Source: Acidobacteriota bacterium
GTDB lineage: Bacteria; Acidobacteriota; Terriglobia; Terriglobales; Acidobacteriaceae
Direction of reading: 5' to 3'
Length of the DNA stretch: 8,033 nt
NCBI GenBank assembly: GCA_021819255.1
Contig: JAKART010000090.1
Span: 1-8,033 of the forward strand
Shown: positions 1 through 7,127 of the stretch, in pieces
Layout of the letters: the number at the start of each line of letters is the position of its first letter
Numbering within the stretch: position 1 is the stretch's first letter
Program-made: the position numbers and the translations under genes
Notes under the pieces: model-generated
The model's input: only the letters and a program-made list of their open reading frames with translations
What the model was told of the DNA's origin: nothing
The model's database searches: none

Positions 1-299
1 CGAAGGTCGCTCTCACGCTGGGCGGTGAAGCCGCGGATGGAGGAACCATCAAAGGTCAGGTTGTCATAGCTCTTGACCAGGAACTTCTTGTCATAGTCCA
101 GCATGTGCAGCCGGCCTTCCAGATCAGAAAAGAGCACGGTTACAGCCTTGATTCCAGGGGTGTCGGTCAGATACTTCAGGCGCTCTTCCTGGACGACATC
201 GGCAGCCACGCGGTTCCGGCGCTGCTCCTTTGCCCTCAGGTTGAGCTCTTCCAGCTCCGGATAGGACAACTCCAGAAAGTTACGAAATTCGGTTGACAT
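1..299 (-). CDS. glnA: Glutamine synthetase, type I (N-terminal part; gene runs off the left edge)
   Basis: Glutamine synthetase makes glutamine from glutamate, ammonia and ATP in the cytoplasm and is the main ammonia-assimilating enzyme. Only the first 99 codons are present. The beta-grasp region is clear: the strand around residues 52-62 (VTVLFSDLEGR) leads into the family signature FDGSSIRGF at residues 83-91, followed by ESDL at 96-99. An N-terminal lead-in of about 40 charged residues precedes the part that aligns with short enterobacterial-style enzymes. The start is the ATG whose complement lies at 297-299; an AAGGAG ribosome site (complement of 304-309) sits 4 bases upstream, which supports it. 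It is transcribed divergently from aguB. The catalytic C-terminal barrel is outside the window, so activity and adenylylation site cannot be judged. Identification is confident; the exact subfamily is not. Confidence 0.93.
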   Translation of the reverse strand, partial: MSTEFRNFLELSYPELEELNLRAKEQRRNRVAADVVQEERLKYLTDTPGIKAVTVLFSDLEGRLHMLDYDKKFLVKSYDNLTFDGSSIRGFTAQRESDL

Positions 300-372
300 G
301 GCGCTCCTTGGGTTGGCAGTGAGTTGCCTGGGTTAGGATTCCTCTTGCAGGGAAGCGAACGAATACGCGCGG

Positions 373-401
373 GGTATATCGGCGGCTTCATTCAGGGGCA
401 A
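373..401 (-). promoter_or_regulatory. Candidate sigma70-type promoter for glnA
   Basis: Reading the minus strand, TTGCCC (complement of 396-401) is followed after exactly 17 bases by TATACC (complement of 373-378). Both are good matches to -35 and -10 hexamers at ideal spacing. The predicted start of transcription, near 366, leaves a leader of roughly 65 bases before the glnA ATG. No sigma54-type element with correct spacing was found on this strand. This is a pattern match only. Confidence 0.4.
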
Positions 402-655
402 GCTTGCGGCTTGAATTTAAAATTAGCAGAAGCCACCATTAAGAAATCATAAAGAAAAGCCCGGAAAAGTCAGCGGAGCAGGCGGGGAATCGAAGCCGTC
501 TGGGCATAGCGGGCAGCGCGACGCCGGCGACGCCGGCAAAGGAACCCGCAGCCAACTTCAGCCCAGGGCGCTGGGAGCCGCTCTCCTCTCGCAGCGTCCT
601 GCTCGGCCTCTCGCCGTCCGGGCGGAGGGTGGATAAAATGGATCTGACCGCATCC

Positions 656-681
656 GGCGCTGGCTCCTTCCAGCGCCTTTT
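656..681 (+). terminator. Terminator-like hairpin in the aguB leader (possible attenuator)
   Basis: A perfect 8-base stem (GGCGCTGG at 656-663, CCAGCGCC at 670-677) encloses the 6-base loop CTCCTT and is followed at once by TTTT (678-681). That is the layout of an intrinsic terminator on the plus strand, though the U tract is short. No rightward gene lies upstream in the window, so it would act on transcripts begun in the glnA-aguB spacer, ending 39 bases before the aguB start. A possible -10-like TAAAAT lies at 634-639 without a good -35. The role (attenuator, leftover or chance) is unproven. Confidence 0.45.
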
Positions 682-720
682 GCTTGCGCGCCCTTGCTCT
701 AGCTGGATAGAGAGGAGTTT

Positions 721-1680
721 ATGGCTACTGTTCGCGTTGCCTTGATTCAGATGTCGTGCGAGCCTTCGACGGAGGCCAATCTGGCCAAGGCTGTCGCCTG
801 GGTCCGCGAAGCCGGGCAGGCCGGAGCCAAGGTGGTCTGCCTGCCGGAGTTGTTTCGTGCCCAGTACTTCTGCCAGCGGGAAGATCACGCCCTGTTTGCC
901 GTGGCTGAGCCGATTCCAGGACCCTCCACAGCGGCTTTGAGCGCCGTGGTGCGCGAGTTCAGGCTGGTGCTGATTGCCAGCCTGTTTGAACGCCGTGCGC
1001 CGGGCCTTTACCACAACACCGCCGCGACGTTGGACTACGCTTCCACCGCTGTCGATCACGTGGCCGGGATCTACCGCAAGATGCACATCCCGGACGACCC
1101 GCTTTATTATGAAAAGTTTTACTTCACGCCCGGCGACCTGGGCTTCCGGGCGCAGCCGACCTCGGCGGGCTCCCTGGGAACGCTGGTGTGCTGGGACCAG
1201 TGGTACCCCGAGGGAGCGCGCATCACCGCCCTGAAGGGCGCTCAGGCTCTGTTCTTTCCGACGGCCATCGGCTGGCACCCGAGCGAGAAGCAGGAGTTCG
1301 GAGTCTCTCAGTATGAAGCGTGGCAGACGATTCAGCGCGCCCACGCGATCGCCAACGGCGTCTTTGTCTGCGCGGTCAATCGCGTGGGGCACGAGCATGG
1401 GGAGGTCGTCCATGACGGAGCGCGCATCGGCGGGCCGGCAGAGAGTTTGGCGGGCCGCTCGGCGGGCGAAGGAATCGAGTTCTGGGGCGGCAGCTTCATC
1501 GCTGATCCCCTGGGCCGGATCCTCGTCCGAGCCGCCCACGAGAAAGAGGAGATTCTGATCGCGGATCTGGATCTGGACCAAATTGAAGTCGCCCGGCAGC
1601 ACTGGCCATTTCTGCGTGATCGACGCATCGACGCCTATGCGGGGATCACCAGCCGATTCCTGAATGACGCATCAGCCTGA
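721..1680 (+). CDS. aguB: N-carbamoylputrescine amidohydrolase
   Basis: This enzyme hydrolyses N-carbamoylputrescine to putrescine, CO2 and ammonia, the last step of the agmatine route of polyamine synthesis. The 319-residue protein is a nitrilase-superfamily carbon-nitrogen hydrolase with the full Glu-Lys-Cys catalytic triad: E43 in LPELF, K120 in YRKMHIP and C157 in VCWDQWYPE. The stretches around residues 126-139 (DPLYYEKFYFTPGD) and 181-194 (GWHPSEKQEFGVSQ) are characteristic of the AguB branch rather than of general amidases. Length is slightly above the usual ~290-300. The ATG is preceded by AGAGGAG at 711-717, close to the start. It is the first gene of a probable aguB-DUF3455-aguA-tadA transcription unit; the presence of aguA two genes downstream strongly supports the substrate. 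A terminator-like hairpin lies in its leader. Confidence 0.95.
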   Translation: MATVRVALIQMSCEPSTEANLAKAVAWVREAGQAGAKVVCLPELFRAQYFCQREDHALFAVAEPIPGPSTAALSAVVREFRLVLIASLFERRAPGLYHNTAATLDYASTAVDHVAGIYRKMHIPDDPLYYEKFYFTPGDLGFRAQPTSAGSLGTLVCWDQWYPEGARITALKGAQALFFPTAIGWHPSEKQEFGVSQYEAWQTIQRAHAIANGVFVCAVNRVGHEHGEVVHDGARIGGPAESLAGRSAGEGIEFWGGSFIADPLGRILVRAAHEKEEILIADLDLDQIEVARQHWPFLRDRRIDAYAGITSRFLNDASA

Positions 1681-1718
1681 AATCTTTTGGAGAACACAGC
1701 CGGAAAGGTAGACGATCT

Positions 1719-2222
1719 ATGCTAGCTTCCCTTGTTTTGCTCGCATTGCTGATGCCGGGCCAGAGCCAGGACCCCACGTTGCCTCCTCCGGATGCCCATC
1801 TGACGGCGACGGCTGTCGGGTTGGGCGTGCAGGTCTACCGCTGCGCCCCACAGCACGGAACCTACGAGTGGACGCTAGAGATGCCGATCGCCCGCCTCTT
1901 TGATCCAGCCACGCGGCAGCCGGTAGGAACGCACAGCGTGGGGCCCGCCTGGACCTGGGCGGACGGCAGCTCCATTACCGGCGAGGTGATCGCGCGCCGG
2001 CCTGCGGCCAATCCGGCGAACCTTCCCTCGCTGTTGGTACGCACTCACCCCACCGGCCAGGCAACGGGCGTCTTGACAGCGGTAACGCTGGTGCGCCGAT
2101 CCGATACGCAGGCGGGCGTTCCCACCATGGGTTGCGATGCCGTGCACCAGAACAACGAGGTGCGAGTGCCCTATCAGGCTACCTATTCCTTCTATGCAAC
2201 AGGTCAAACATCGGCCCATTGA
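1719..2222 (+). CDS. DUF3455 family protein, probably exported
   Basis: The 167-residue product matches my recollection of the DUF3455 family, whose function is unknown. Seen features: a hydrophobic N-terminus (residues 1-12) ending in PGQSQ, VYRC at about 39-42, an HSVGPAWTWADGSSITGEV block in the middle, LLVR, then MGCDA and a C-terminal VPYQATYSFYATG. Two cysteines in such a protein could form a disulfide outside the cytoplasm. The N-terminus looks like a signal peptide but lacks basic residues after the ATG; in-frame codons just upstream would encode RKGRRS, so the true start might lie earlier at a rare codon such as CTG 1677. A purine-rich AAAGG at 1704-1708 supports the ATG instead. It lies 38 bases after aguB and 18 before aguA, between two cytoplasmic enzymes of one pathway. 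Export and function are inference. Confidence 0.8.
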   Translation: MLASLVLLALLMPGQSQDPTLPPPDAHLTATAVGLGVQVYRCAPQHGTYEWTLEMPIARLFDPATRQPVGTHSVGPAWTWADGSSITGEVIARRPAANPANLPSLLVRTHPTGQATGVLTAVTLVRRSDTQAGVPTMGCDAVHQNNEVRVPYQATYSFYATGQTSAH

Positions 2223-2240
2223 ACCTCCCATGACACGCCA

Positions 2241-3350
2241 GTGAACGAGAACCAAGCGACAATAGAAACAGACACCGTGAAGCGACCGACCTCATCTGCC
2301 AAGAGCCAATACAGCCTGCCTGCGGAGTGGTCTCCCCACGCCGCAACCTGGATCGCCTGGCCGCATAACCCCGAGGATTGGCCAAACAAATTTCAGCCCA
2401 TTCCGTGGGTGTACTGCGAGATTGTGCGGCATCTTTCTCAGATGGAGGACGTCCACATTCTGGTGAATGATGAAGGGGATCAGCGCCGGGCGCTGAACAT
2501 GTTGCGCAGACAGGGCGGGAATGCCGCCCGCTTGCACTTCCACTGCTGGCGAACGGACCGCGTCTGGCTGCGCGACTCGGGCCCCATCTTTGTGAAAGAC
2601 GCGCACGGTGAAGTGGCGGTGACCCACTGGAAGTTCAACGCCTGGGCGAAGTATCCCAACTGGCGGAATGACGCTCTGATTCCCAGGCATGTGGCAAAAC
2701 TCAAGGGCATGCGCGTGCTGGAGCCAGTGACCACGTTCGCCGACGGCCGGACCCACCGCCTGGTGCTGGAGGGCGGCTCCATCGACAGCAACGGCGAAGG
2801 GATTCTTCTGACCACGGAGGAGTGTCTTTTGAGCCTTGTGCAGCAACGCAATCCGGGCGTCAGCCGGGAGCAGCTTGAGTCGGCCTTTGCCGAGTACTTT
2901 GGCATCGAGAAGGTGATCTGGCTCAACCGTGGCTGCGCCGGCGACGACACCCATGGGCACATCGACGATATCTCCCGGTTTGTCGGAGCCAATACCATCC
3001 TGACCGCCGTGGAGCCGAATACCAGAGACGAGAACCATCTTCCCCTGGCGGAAAATCTGGAGCGGCTGCACGCCGCGCGCAACCTGAAGGGAAGGCCGTT
3101 CATCATCAAGACCTTGCCCATGCCCGCGCCGGTGGTCTTTGAGGGGCAGCGGTTGCCGGCCAGTTACGCCAACTTCTACATCGCCAATCACTTGGTATTG
3201 GTTCCAACCTTCAACGATCCCAACGACCGCTTGGCTCTTAATACCCTGGCCGAGTGTTTCCCGGACCGCACCGTGACTGGGATCCATTGCACTGACTTCA
3301 TCTGGGGACTGGGAGCACTGCATTGCATGACCCAGCAGGAGCCGGCGTGA
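2241..3350 (+). CDS. aguA: Agmatine deiminase
   Basis: Agmatine deiminase hydrolyses agmatine to N-carbamoylputrescine and ammonia; its product is the substrate of AguB encoded just upstream. The 369-residue protein belongs to the guanidino-group-modifying (pentein) superfamily. Visible motifs in order: LPAEW at 26-30, WIAWPHNPEDW at 37-47, WLRDSGP at 109-115, FNAWAKYP at 132-139, LEGGSID at 176-182, DDTHGHIDD at 235-243, PASYANFYIAN at 306-316 and GLGALHCMTQQEP at 356-368, with C362 as the expected nucleophile. Catalytic Asp, Glu, His and Cys are therefore all present and the protein is full length. The start is a GTG 18 bases after the preceding stop, without a clear ribosome site; GTG 2277 is an alternative that would shorten the poorly conserved N-terminus by 12 residues. 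Translation may depend on the upstream gene. Confidence 0.95.
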   Translation: MNENQATIETDTVKRPTSSAKSQYSLPAEWSPHAATWIAWPHNPEDWPNKFQPIPWVYCEIVRHLSQMEDVHILVNDEGDQRRALNMLRRQGGNAARLHFHCWRTDRVWLRDSGPIFVKDAHGEVAVTHWKFNAWAKYPNWRNDALIPRHVAKLKGMRVLEPVTTFADGRTHRLVLEGGSIDSNGEGILLTTEECLLSLVQQRNPGVSREQLESAFAEYFGIEKVIWLNRGCAGDDTHGHIDDISRFVGANTILTAVEPNTRDENHLPLAENLERLHAARNLKGRPFIIKTLPMPAPVVFEGQRLPASYANFYIANHLVLVPTFNDPNDRLALNTLAECFPDRTVTGIHCTDFIWGLGALHCMTQQEPA

Positions 3351-3901
<551 letters not shown>

Positions 3902-3905
3902 GCCG

Positions 3906-5147
3906 CTACGGCGCCACGGCTCTGCCGGCGCGTAGCGACACAATCTGGTCCAGAATGCGATTGGCAACCTCGCTCTTGGAGGACTCTGGAAGCCGCACCT
4001 CAGTTTCCATGGTCAGGAACACTCCGGCGTTTTGGCTCGAATCGAAGCCAACTCCCGGCCGGCTGATGTCATTGAGGAAGATGGCATCGGCGCCCTTGCG
4101 AAGGAGTTTCTTCCGGGCGCGTTCCACATCCAGGCTCATCTCGGCGGCAAAGGAGATCACCAGGGTACCGGGCTGCCTTCTCTCGACGATGCTGCGCACG
4201 ATGTCTGCGGTGGGCTGCAGCTCAATCTTCGGCGGATCTTCGCGATGCAGCTTGGTGGCGGCCACCTCGCGCACGCGAAAGTCCGAGACAGCAGCGGCCT
4301 TGATGACGATGGTGACTTCGGGGAGGCGTTGGAGCACAGCCACATGCATCTGCTCGGCTGTTTCCACCGGCATGACCTCACACTCCTCCGGCGCGCGCAG
4401 TACGCTGGCTGCGGAGACCAGAATCACGCGGGCTCCGCGGCGCCGGGCCGCCTCTGCCAAAGCGTAGCCCATGCGGCCGCTGGAACGATTGCCGATGAAT
4501 CGAACCGCATCGATGGGCTCGCGGGTTCCTCCGGCGGTAATCAAAACGGTCTCGCCCGCCAGGTCCTGGGCCGGCGGCTGCGGCGCGGAGTCCGCCGGGT
4601 TTCGCACATCCTGTTCAAGAACGGCTTGCACAATGGCCTCTGGATCCGCCAGACGGCCGTCGCCAGTCATGCCGCAAGCCAGGTAGCCGCTGCCTGGCGC
4701 AACGATGCGATGCCCACGCCTCTCCAGTGTCTCCAGGTTGGATCGCGTGGCGGGATGATTCCACATGTTCACGTTCATGGCCGGAGCCAGAACCACCCGC
4801 GCCTGGGTGGCCAGGTAGGTGGTGGAGAGGAGATCGTCGGCCAAGCCTGCGCTCAGTCTGGCCAAGGTATGCGCCGTAGCCGGAGCGATCAAGAGCACTT
4901 CTGCCCATTGCGCCTGCTCAATGTGTTCCATCGCCGCCTGATCGGCGGGTGAGTCCCACATGCCGGTATAGACCTTGTGTCCGGTGAGCGCGGCAAAGGT
5001 CAGCGGGCGAACAAACTCCTGCGCCGCCTGCGTCATCATCACCCGGACCACCGCGCCACGGCGCTGCAACTCCCGCACCAGTTCCGCGGCCTTGTAGACG
5101 GCGACGCCGCCGCAGACTCCCAACAGGATTCGACGAGGTTCAGACAT
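3906..5147 (-). CDS. coaBC: Bifunctional phosphopantothenoylcysteine decarboxylase / phosphopantothenate-cysteine ligase
   Basis: CoaBC joins cysteine to 4'-phosphopantothenate using CTP (CoaB) and decarboxylates the product to 4'-phosphopantetheine (CoaC, FMN-dependent), two steps of coenzyme A synthesis. The 413-residue protein has both halves. CoaC: LLGVCGGVAVYKA (8-20), the active-site His in MEHIEQ (H75), PAMNVNMW (122-129) and ACGMTGDGR (157-165) with the catalytic C158. CoaB: TAGGTREPIDAVRFIGNRSSG (204-224) and KAAAVSDFRV (283-292), then lysines in ATKLHR and PKIEL suited to nucleotide and substrate binding. The chosen ATG (complement 5145-5147) overlaps the end of panC as ATGTCTGA, with GAGG 6 bases upstream; an upstream in-frame start would add 26 residues of unrelated sequence inside panC. 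It is the last gene of the panB-panC-coaBC unit. Confidence 0.96.
   Translation of the reverse strand: MSEPRRILLGVCGGVAVYKAAELVRELQRRGAVVRVMMTQAAQEFVRPLTFAALTGHKVYTGMWDSPADQAAMEHIEQAQWAEVLLIAPATAHTLARLSAGLADDLLSTTYLATQARVVLAPAMNVNMWNHPATRSNLETLERRGHRIVAPGSGYLACGMTGDGRLADPEAIVQAVLEQDVRNPADSAPQPPAQDLAGETVLITAGGTREPIDAVRFIGNRSSGRMGYALAEAARRRGARVILVSAASVLRAPEECEVMPVETAEQMHVAVLQRLPEVTIVIKAAAVSDFRVREVAATKLHREDPPKIELQPTADIVRSIVERRQPGTLVISFAAEMSLDVERARKKLLRKGADAIFLNDISRPGVGFDSSQNAGVFLTMETEVRLPESSKSEVANRILDQIVSLRAGRAVAP
5140..5147 (-). promoter_or_regulatory. 8-base panC/coaBC overlap with internal ribosome site (translational coupling)
   Basis: On the minus strand ATGTCTGA contains the coaBC start and the panC stop in different frames. 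A GAGG ribosome site (complement of 5154-5157) lies inside the last codons of panC, 6 bases before the coaBC ATG. Ribosomes finishing panC are thus placed to begin coaBC, which would keep the two products in proportion. Coupling is inferred from the layout. Confidence 0.7.
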
Positions 5148-6045
5148 GCATCGCCTCGATTTGTTCAGGCAGGGAAGCCGACTGCGGGCGCTCGGCCGGT
5201 AAAGCCTCCACCAGGAGGTTGTCAATCAGGCGTGTCTGTCCGACCCAGGCGGCAACCGCCAGCAGAGCCCCCTGACGGGTATCGGCAACCGGGAGCAGCG
5301 TCTCCGGGTGGACAACTTCCGCATAGTCCAAGCGCACCACCCCATCTTCGTTGGATAGCTGGCTGAGCATGGCGACCCGGAGCGCCGCCGCGCCGGTCTC
5401 TCCATCGCGCACCAGCCGGGCCGCGGTCTGCAGAGCGCGGGAGAGCGCCCCGGCGCGGTCTCTCTCCGCTGCGGACAGATTGAGATTGCGCGAGCTCATG
5501 GCCAGGCCACTCGGTTCGCGGACGATAGGGCAAACTACCAACTGCAGCGGGAAGAGCAGGTCGCGAACCATGGCTCGCAGCACGGCCACCTGAGCGGCAT
5601 CCTTCTGGCCGAAGTACGCTCGATCCGGATGGACGATGTGGAAGAGCTTGGCCACGACCGTCGCCACGCCGCGAAAGTGTCCCGGACGCGAGGCGCCGTC
5701 CAGGCGGTCGCCCAAACCGGCGACCTCGACGAAGGTCGTCGCGCCGCTGGGATACATCTCCTCAACGCTGGGGGTAAAGAGCAGATCGACTCCCTCAGCC
5801 TCCAGCTTGGCGCCATCCTCGGCCAAGCGCCGCGGGTAGGCGTCATAATCTTCGCCCGGGGCAAACTGGGTCGGGTTCACAAAGATGGAGACGGCGACCG
5901 CGTCATTCTCCGCCGCCGCCCGCCGGACCAGAGAGAGATGACCGTCATGCAGCGCTCCCATGGTGGGCGCCAGGCCCAGAGAGCCAGTCTGGCGCAGAGA
6001 ACGGCAGGCTGCCTGCATCTCACGCACGGTAAAAAGAGTCTTCAT
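5140..6045 (-). CDS. panC: Pantothenate synthetase (pantoate-beta-alanine ligase)
   Basis: PanC condenses pantoate and beta-alanine with ATP to form pantothenate, through a pantoyl-adenylate. The 301-residue protein is a typical nucleotidyltransferase-fold member of near-usual length. Motifs: APTMGALHDGH at 26-36 (the HIGH-type ATP site), FVNPTQF at 55-61, a PGHFRGVATVV block at 121-131, YFGQKDAAQ at 144-152, and the MSSRN loop at 183-187 equivalent to KMSKS. The C-terminal dimer domain ends in DYAEVV...LLAVAAWVGQTRLIDN. I choose the ATG with complement 6043-6045 because MKTLFTVREM is the family start and AGGAG lies 7 bases upstream, inside the end of panB. A more distal start would add 23 residues made of panB sequence read in another frame. 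It is 2 bases after panB and overlaps coaBC by 8. Confidence 0.96.
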   Translation of the reverse strand: MKTLFTVREMQAACRSLRQTGSLGLAPTMGALHDGHLSLVRRAAAENDAVAVSIFVNPTQFAPGEDYDAYPRRLAEDGAKLEAEGVDLLFTPSVEEMYPSGATTFVEVAGLGDRLDGASRPGHFRGVATVVAKLFHIVHPDRAYFGQKDAAQVAVLRAMVRDLLFPLQLVVCPIVREPSGLAMSSRNLNLSAAERDRAGALSRALQTAARLVRDGETGAAALRVAMLSQLSNEDGVVRLDYAEVVHPETLLPVADTRQGALLAVAAWVGQTRLIDNLLVEALPAERPQSASLPEQIEAMHV

Positions 6046-6047
6046 GC

Positions 6048-7034
6048 TTAATCTCCTGCCAGCCGGGACGGCGCTACCGGCTCGGCAAGCGCCGCAGCGC
6101 TCTCCAGGGCGCATGGCGATTTTCCGTTTCCGCCCGGCGCCGGGTCCAGCAGTCCGGTTTCGGCAAGCTCCGCGGTCACCTTTTTGGGCAGGTGGTAGCT
6201 CTCGGCATCGCCAGGGAAACCTCCTGAGAGCACATCGTCGCGGTAACGCTGAAGCGCACGGGAAAAGAGTGCGGCCGCGTCTCCGTATCTGCGCACGAAC
6301 TTTGCCGGAGGCGAGAAGGTGAGATTGACCAGATCGTGGAAGACGAGAATCTGGCCATCGCAGCCGGGACCGGCTCCAATCCCGATGGTCGGCAAGCAGG
6401 TATGAGCCGTAATTCTGGCCGCCACTTCGCGCGGAATTCCTTCCAGCACGATCGCCGCCGCGCCGGCAGCCTGCAGAGCTTCGGCATCGGCGTAAAGCCC
6501 TTCGACGGCCTCGATGGTGCGTCCCTGAACTTGGTAGCCGGACATCCGATGCACGGACTGAGGGGTGAGTCCGATGTGGGCGACGACGGGGATTTCGGCC
6601 GCAACGACATGTCGCACCAGAGCCGCGCGGGTTCGGCCGCCTTCGATCTTGACCGCGTGCGCGCCGGCCTCTTTGACCAGCCGCACAGCGTTACGCACGG
6701 CATCCTCTGCGGACACGTGATAGGAGCCGAAGGGCATATCGGCGACCAGAAAGGCGCGCCGAACGCCGCGCGCTACGGCTCGGGTATGATGCGCCATCTC
6801 GTCCATGGTGACCGGCAGTGTGGTCTCATAGCCGAGCACGGCCATGCCGAGCGAGTCTCCCACCAGGATCAGATCGATGCCGGCCTGATCCACGAGACAG
6901 GCTGTGGGGTAATCGTAGGCGGTGAGCGCGGTGATGGGCTGGCCGGCGCGCTTCTTTTCCAGAAGAGTCTGGACGGTGACAGGCGGGGTGGGGCGGTCCG
7001 CTCCGCCGCCGCGGAGGAGCTGTGTCAGGCTCAT
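6048..7034 (-). CDS. panB: 3-methyl-2-oxobutanoate hydroxymethyltransferase (ketopantoate hydroxymethyltransferase)
   Basis: PanB transfers a hydroxymethyl group from 5,10-methylenetetrahydrofolate to ketoisovalerate, giving ketopantoate, the committed step of pantothenate synthesis. The 328-residue protein has a TIM-barrel core: ITALTAYDYPTA (34-45), LVGDSLGM (57-64) with metal-binding D60, VADMPFGSY (97-105) with D99, VKIEGG (128-133), HIGLTPQS (153-160), IVLEGIP (195-201) with the expected catalytic E198, and TIGIGAGPGCDGQILV (216-231). It is longer than the common ~265-280 residues: an extra N-terminal ~15 residues and a C-terminal tail of about 45 after ESYHLP, rich in Ala, Pro and Gly. 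The ATG (complement 7032-7034) has GGAG 6 bases upstream; the frame stays open further upstream but there it shadows the divergent glutaredoxin gene. First gene of the pan-coa unit. Confidence 0.95.
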   Translation of the reverse strand: MSLTQLLRGGGADRPTPPVTVQTLLEKKRAGQPITALTAYDYPTACLVDQAGIDLILVGDSLGMAVLGYETTLPVTMDEMAHHTRAVARGVRRAFLVADMPFGSYHVSAEDAVRNAVRLVKEAGAHAVKIEGGRTRAALVRHVVAAEIPVVAHIGLTPQSVHRMSGYQVQGRTIEAVEGLYADAEALQAAGAAAIVLEGIPREVAARITAHTCLPTIGIGAGPGCDGQILVFHDLVNLTFSPPAKFVRRYGDAAALFSRALQRYRDDVLSGGFPGDAESYHLPKKVTAELAETGLLDPAPGGNGKSPCALESAAALAEPVAPSRLAGD

Positions 7035-7052
7035 GGTTTTCTCCAGTGCCGC

Positions 7053-7071
7053 TCCGCCCTTCTGCGGCGGA
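7053..7071. repeat. Small hairpin in the panB leader
   Basis: TCCGCC at 7053-7058 and GGCGGA at 7066-7071 form a 6-base stem with a 7-base loop, inside the likely panB 5' untranslated leader and about 20 bases before its start codon. No T run follows on either strand. It may be chance in GC-rich sequence; I recognise no riboswitch here. Confidence 0.25.
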
Positions 7072-7089
7072 TGAGGCCCGAACTCCCTG

Positions 7090-7095
7090 AGTATA
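7090..7095 (-). promoter_or_regulatory. Candidate -10 element of the panB promoter
   Basis: The minus strand reads TATACT (complement of 7090-7095), one mismatch from the consensus -10. It would start transcription near 7083, giving a leader of about 50 bases to panB. The -35 position holds no good match, and an inverted repeat overlaps that area, so an activator or repressor might act here. A pattern match only. Confidence 0.4.
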
Positions 7096-7098
7096 CCT

Positions 7099-7115
7099 CC
7101 CTGGCCAAACCAGGG
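7099..7115. repeat. Inverted repeat between divergent panB and glutaredoxin promoters
   Basis: CCCTGG (7099-7104) and CCAGGG (7110-7115) are perfect arms around CCAAA. The repeat lies between the two candidate -10 elements (7090-7095 on minus, 7122-7127 on plus), where both -35 regions would be. Its position suits an operator controlling both genes, but no regulator is identified and a 6-base arm can occur by chance. Confidence 0.35.
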
Positions 7116-7118
7116 CTT

Positions 7119-7127
7119 TGCGATAAT
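7119..7127 (+). promoter_or_regulatory. Extended -10 promoter for the glutaredoxin-like gene, probably leaderless
   Basis: TGCGATAAT at 7119-7127 is an extended -10 (TGn plus GATAAT, one mismatch from TATAAT), which can work without a strong -35. The ATG at 7134 begins 6 bases after the hexamer, where transcription should start. There is no Shine-Dalgarno sequence before that ATG, so the transcript probably begins at or next to the start codon. Confidence 0.5.

Larger units (their letters stand above)
300..720. other. Intergenic region between divergent glnA and aguB
   Basis: This 421-base spacer holds no convincing gene. The long open frame on the minus strand here is an extension of a frame shadowing aguB and has no recognisable protein character. 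The stretch from about 409 to 465 is clearly AT-rich against a GC-rich background and is the natural place for promoters. From about 466 to 650 the sequence is GC-rich and featureless apart from a tandem 9-base repeat (GACGCCGGC twice, 520-537), which can fold on itself. A candidate glnA promoter and a terminator-like hairpin are listed separately. Confidence 0.7.

Noticed and set aside
313..327. A sigma54-like element, TTGGCA followed by TTGC, on the plus strand before aguB
   Set aside because: The distance between the GG and GC pairs is one base too short for the strict sigma54 spacing, and it lies about 400 bases from the gene it would serve.
520..537. Tandem 9-base repeat GACGCCGGC in the glnA-aguB spacer
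   Set aside because: Only two copies, with simple GC-rich composition; nothing to separate it from chance.
439..1602. A 387-codon open frame on the minus strand opposite aguB
   Set aside because: It is a GC-rich shadow of aguB with no recognisable domain, and its product is low-complexity Arg/Ala/Gly-rich sequence.
2230..2244. Four-codon mini-ORF (ATG to TGA) overlapping the aguA GTG start
   Set aside because: It has no ribosome site and is too short to judge; likely chance.
2292..3323. A 343-codon open frame on the minus strand opposite aguA
   Set aside because: aguA carries a full set of catalytic motifs in the plus frame; the antisense frame has none and reflects codon bias.
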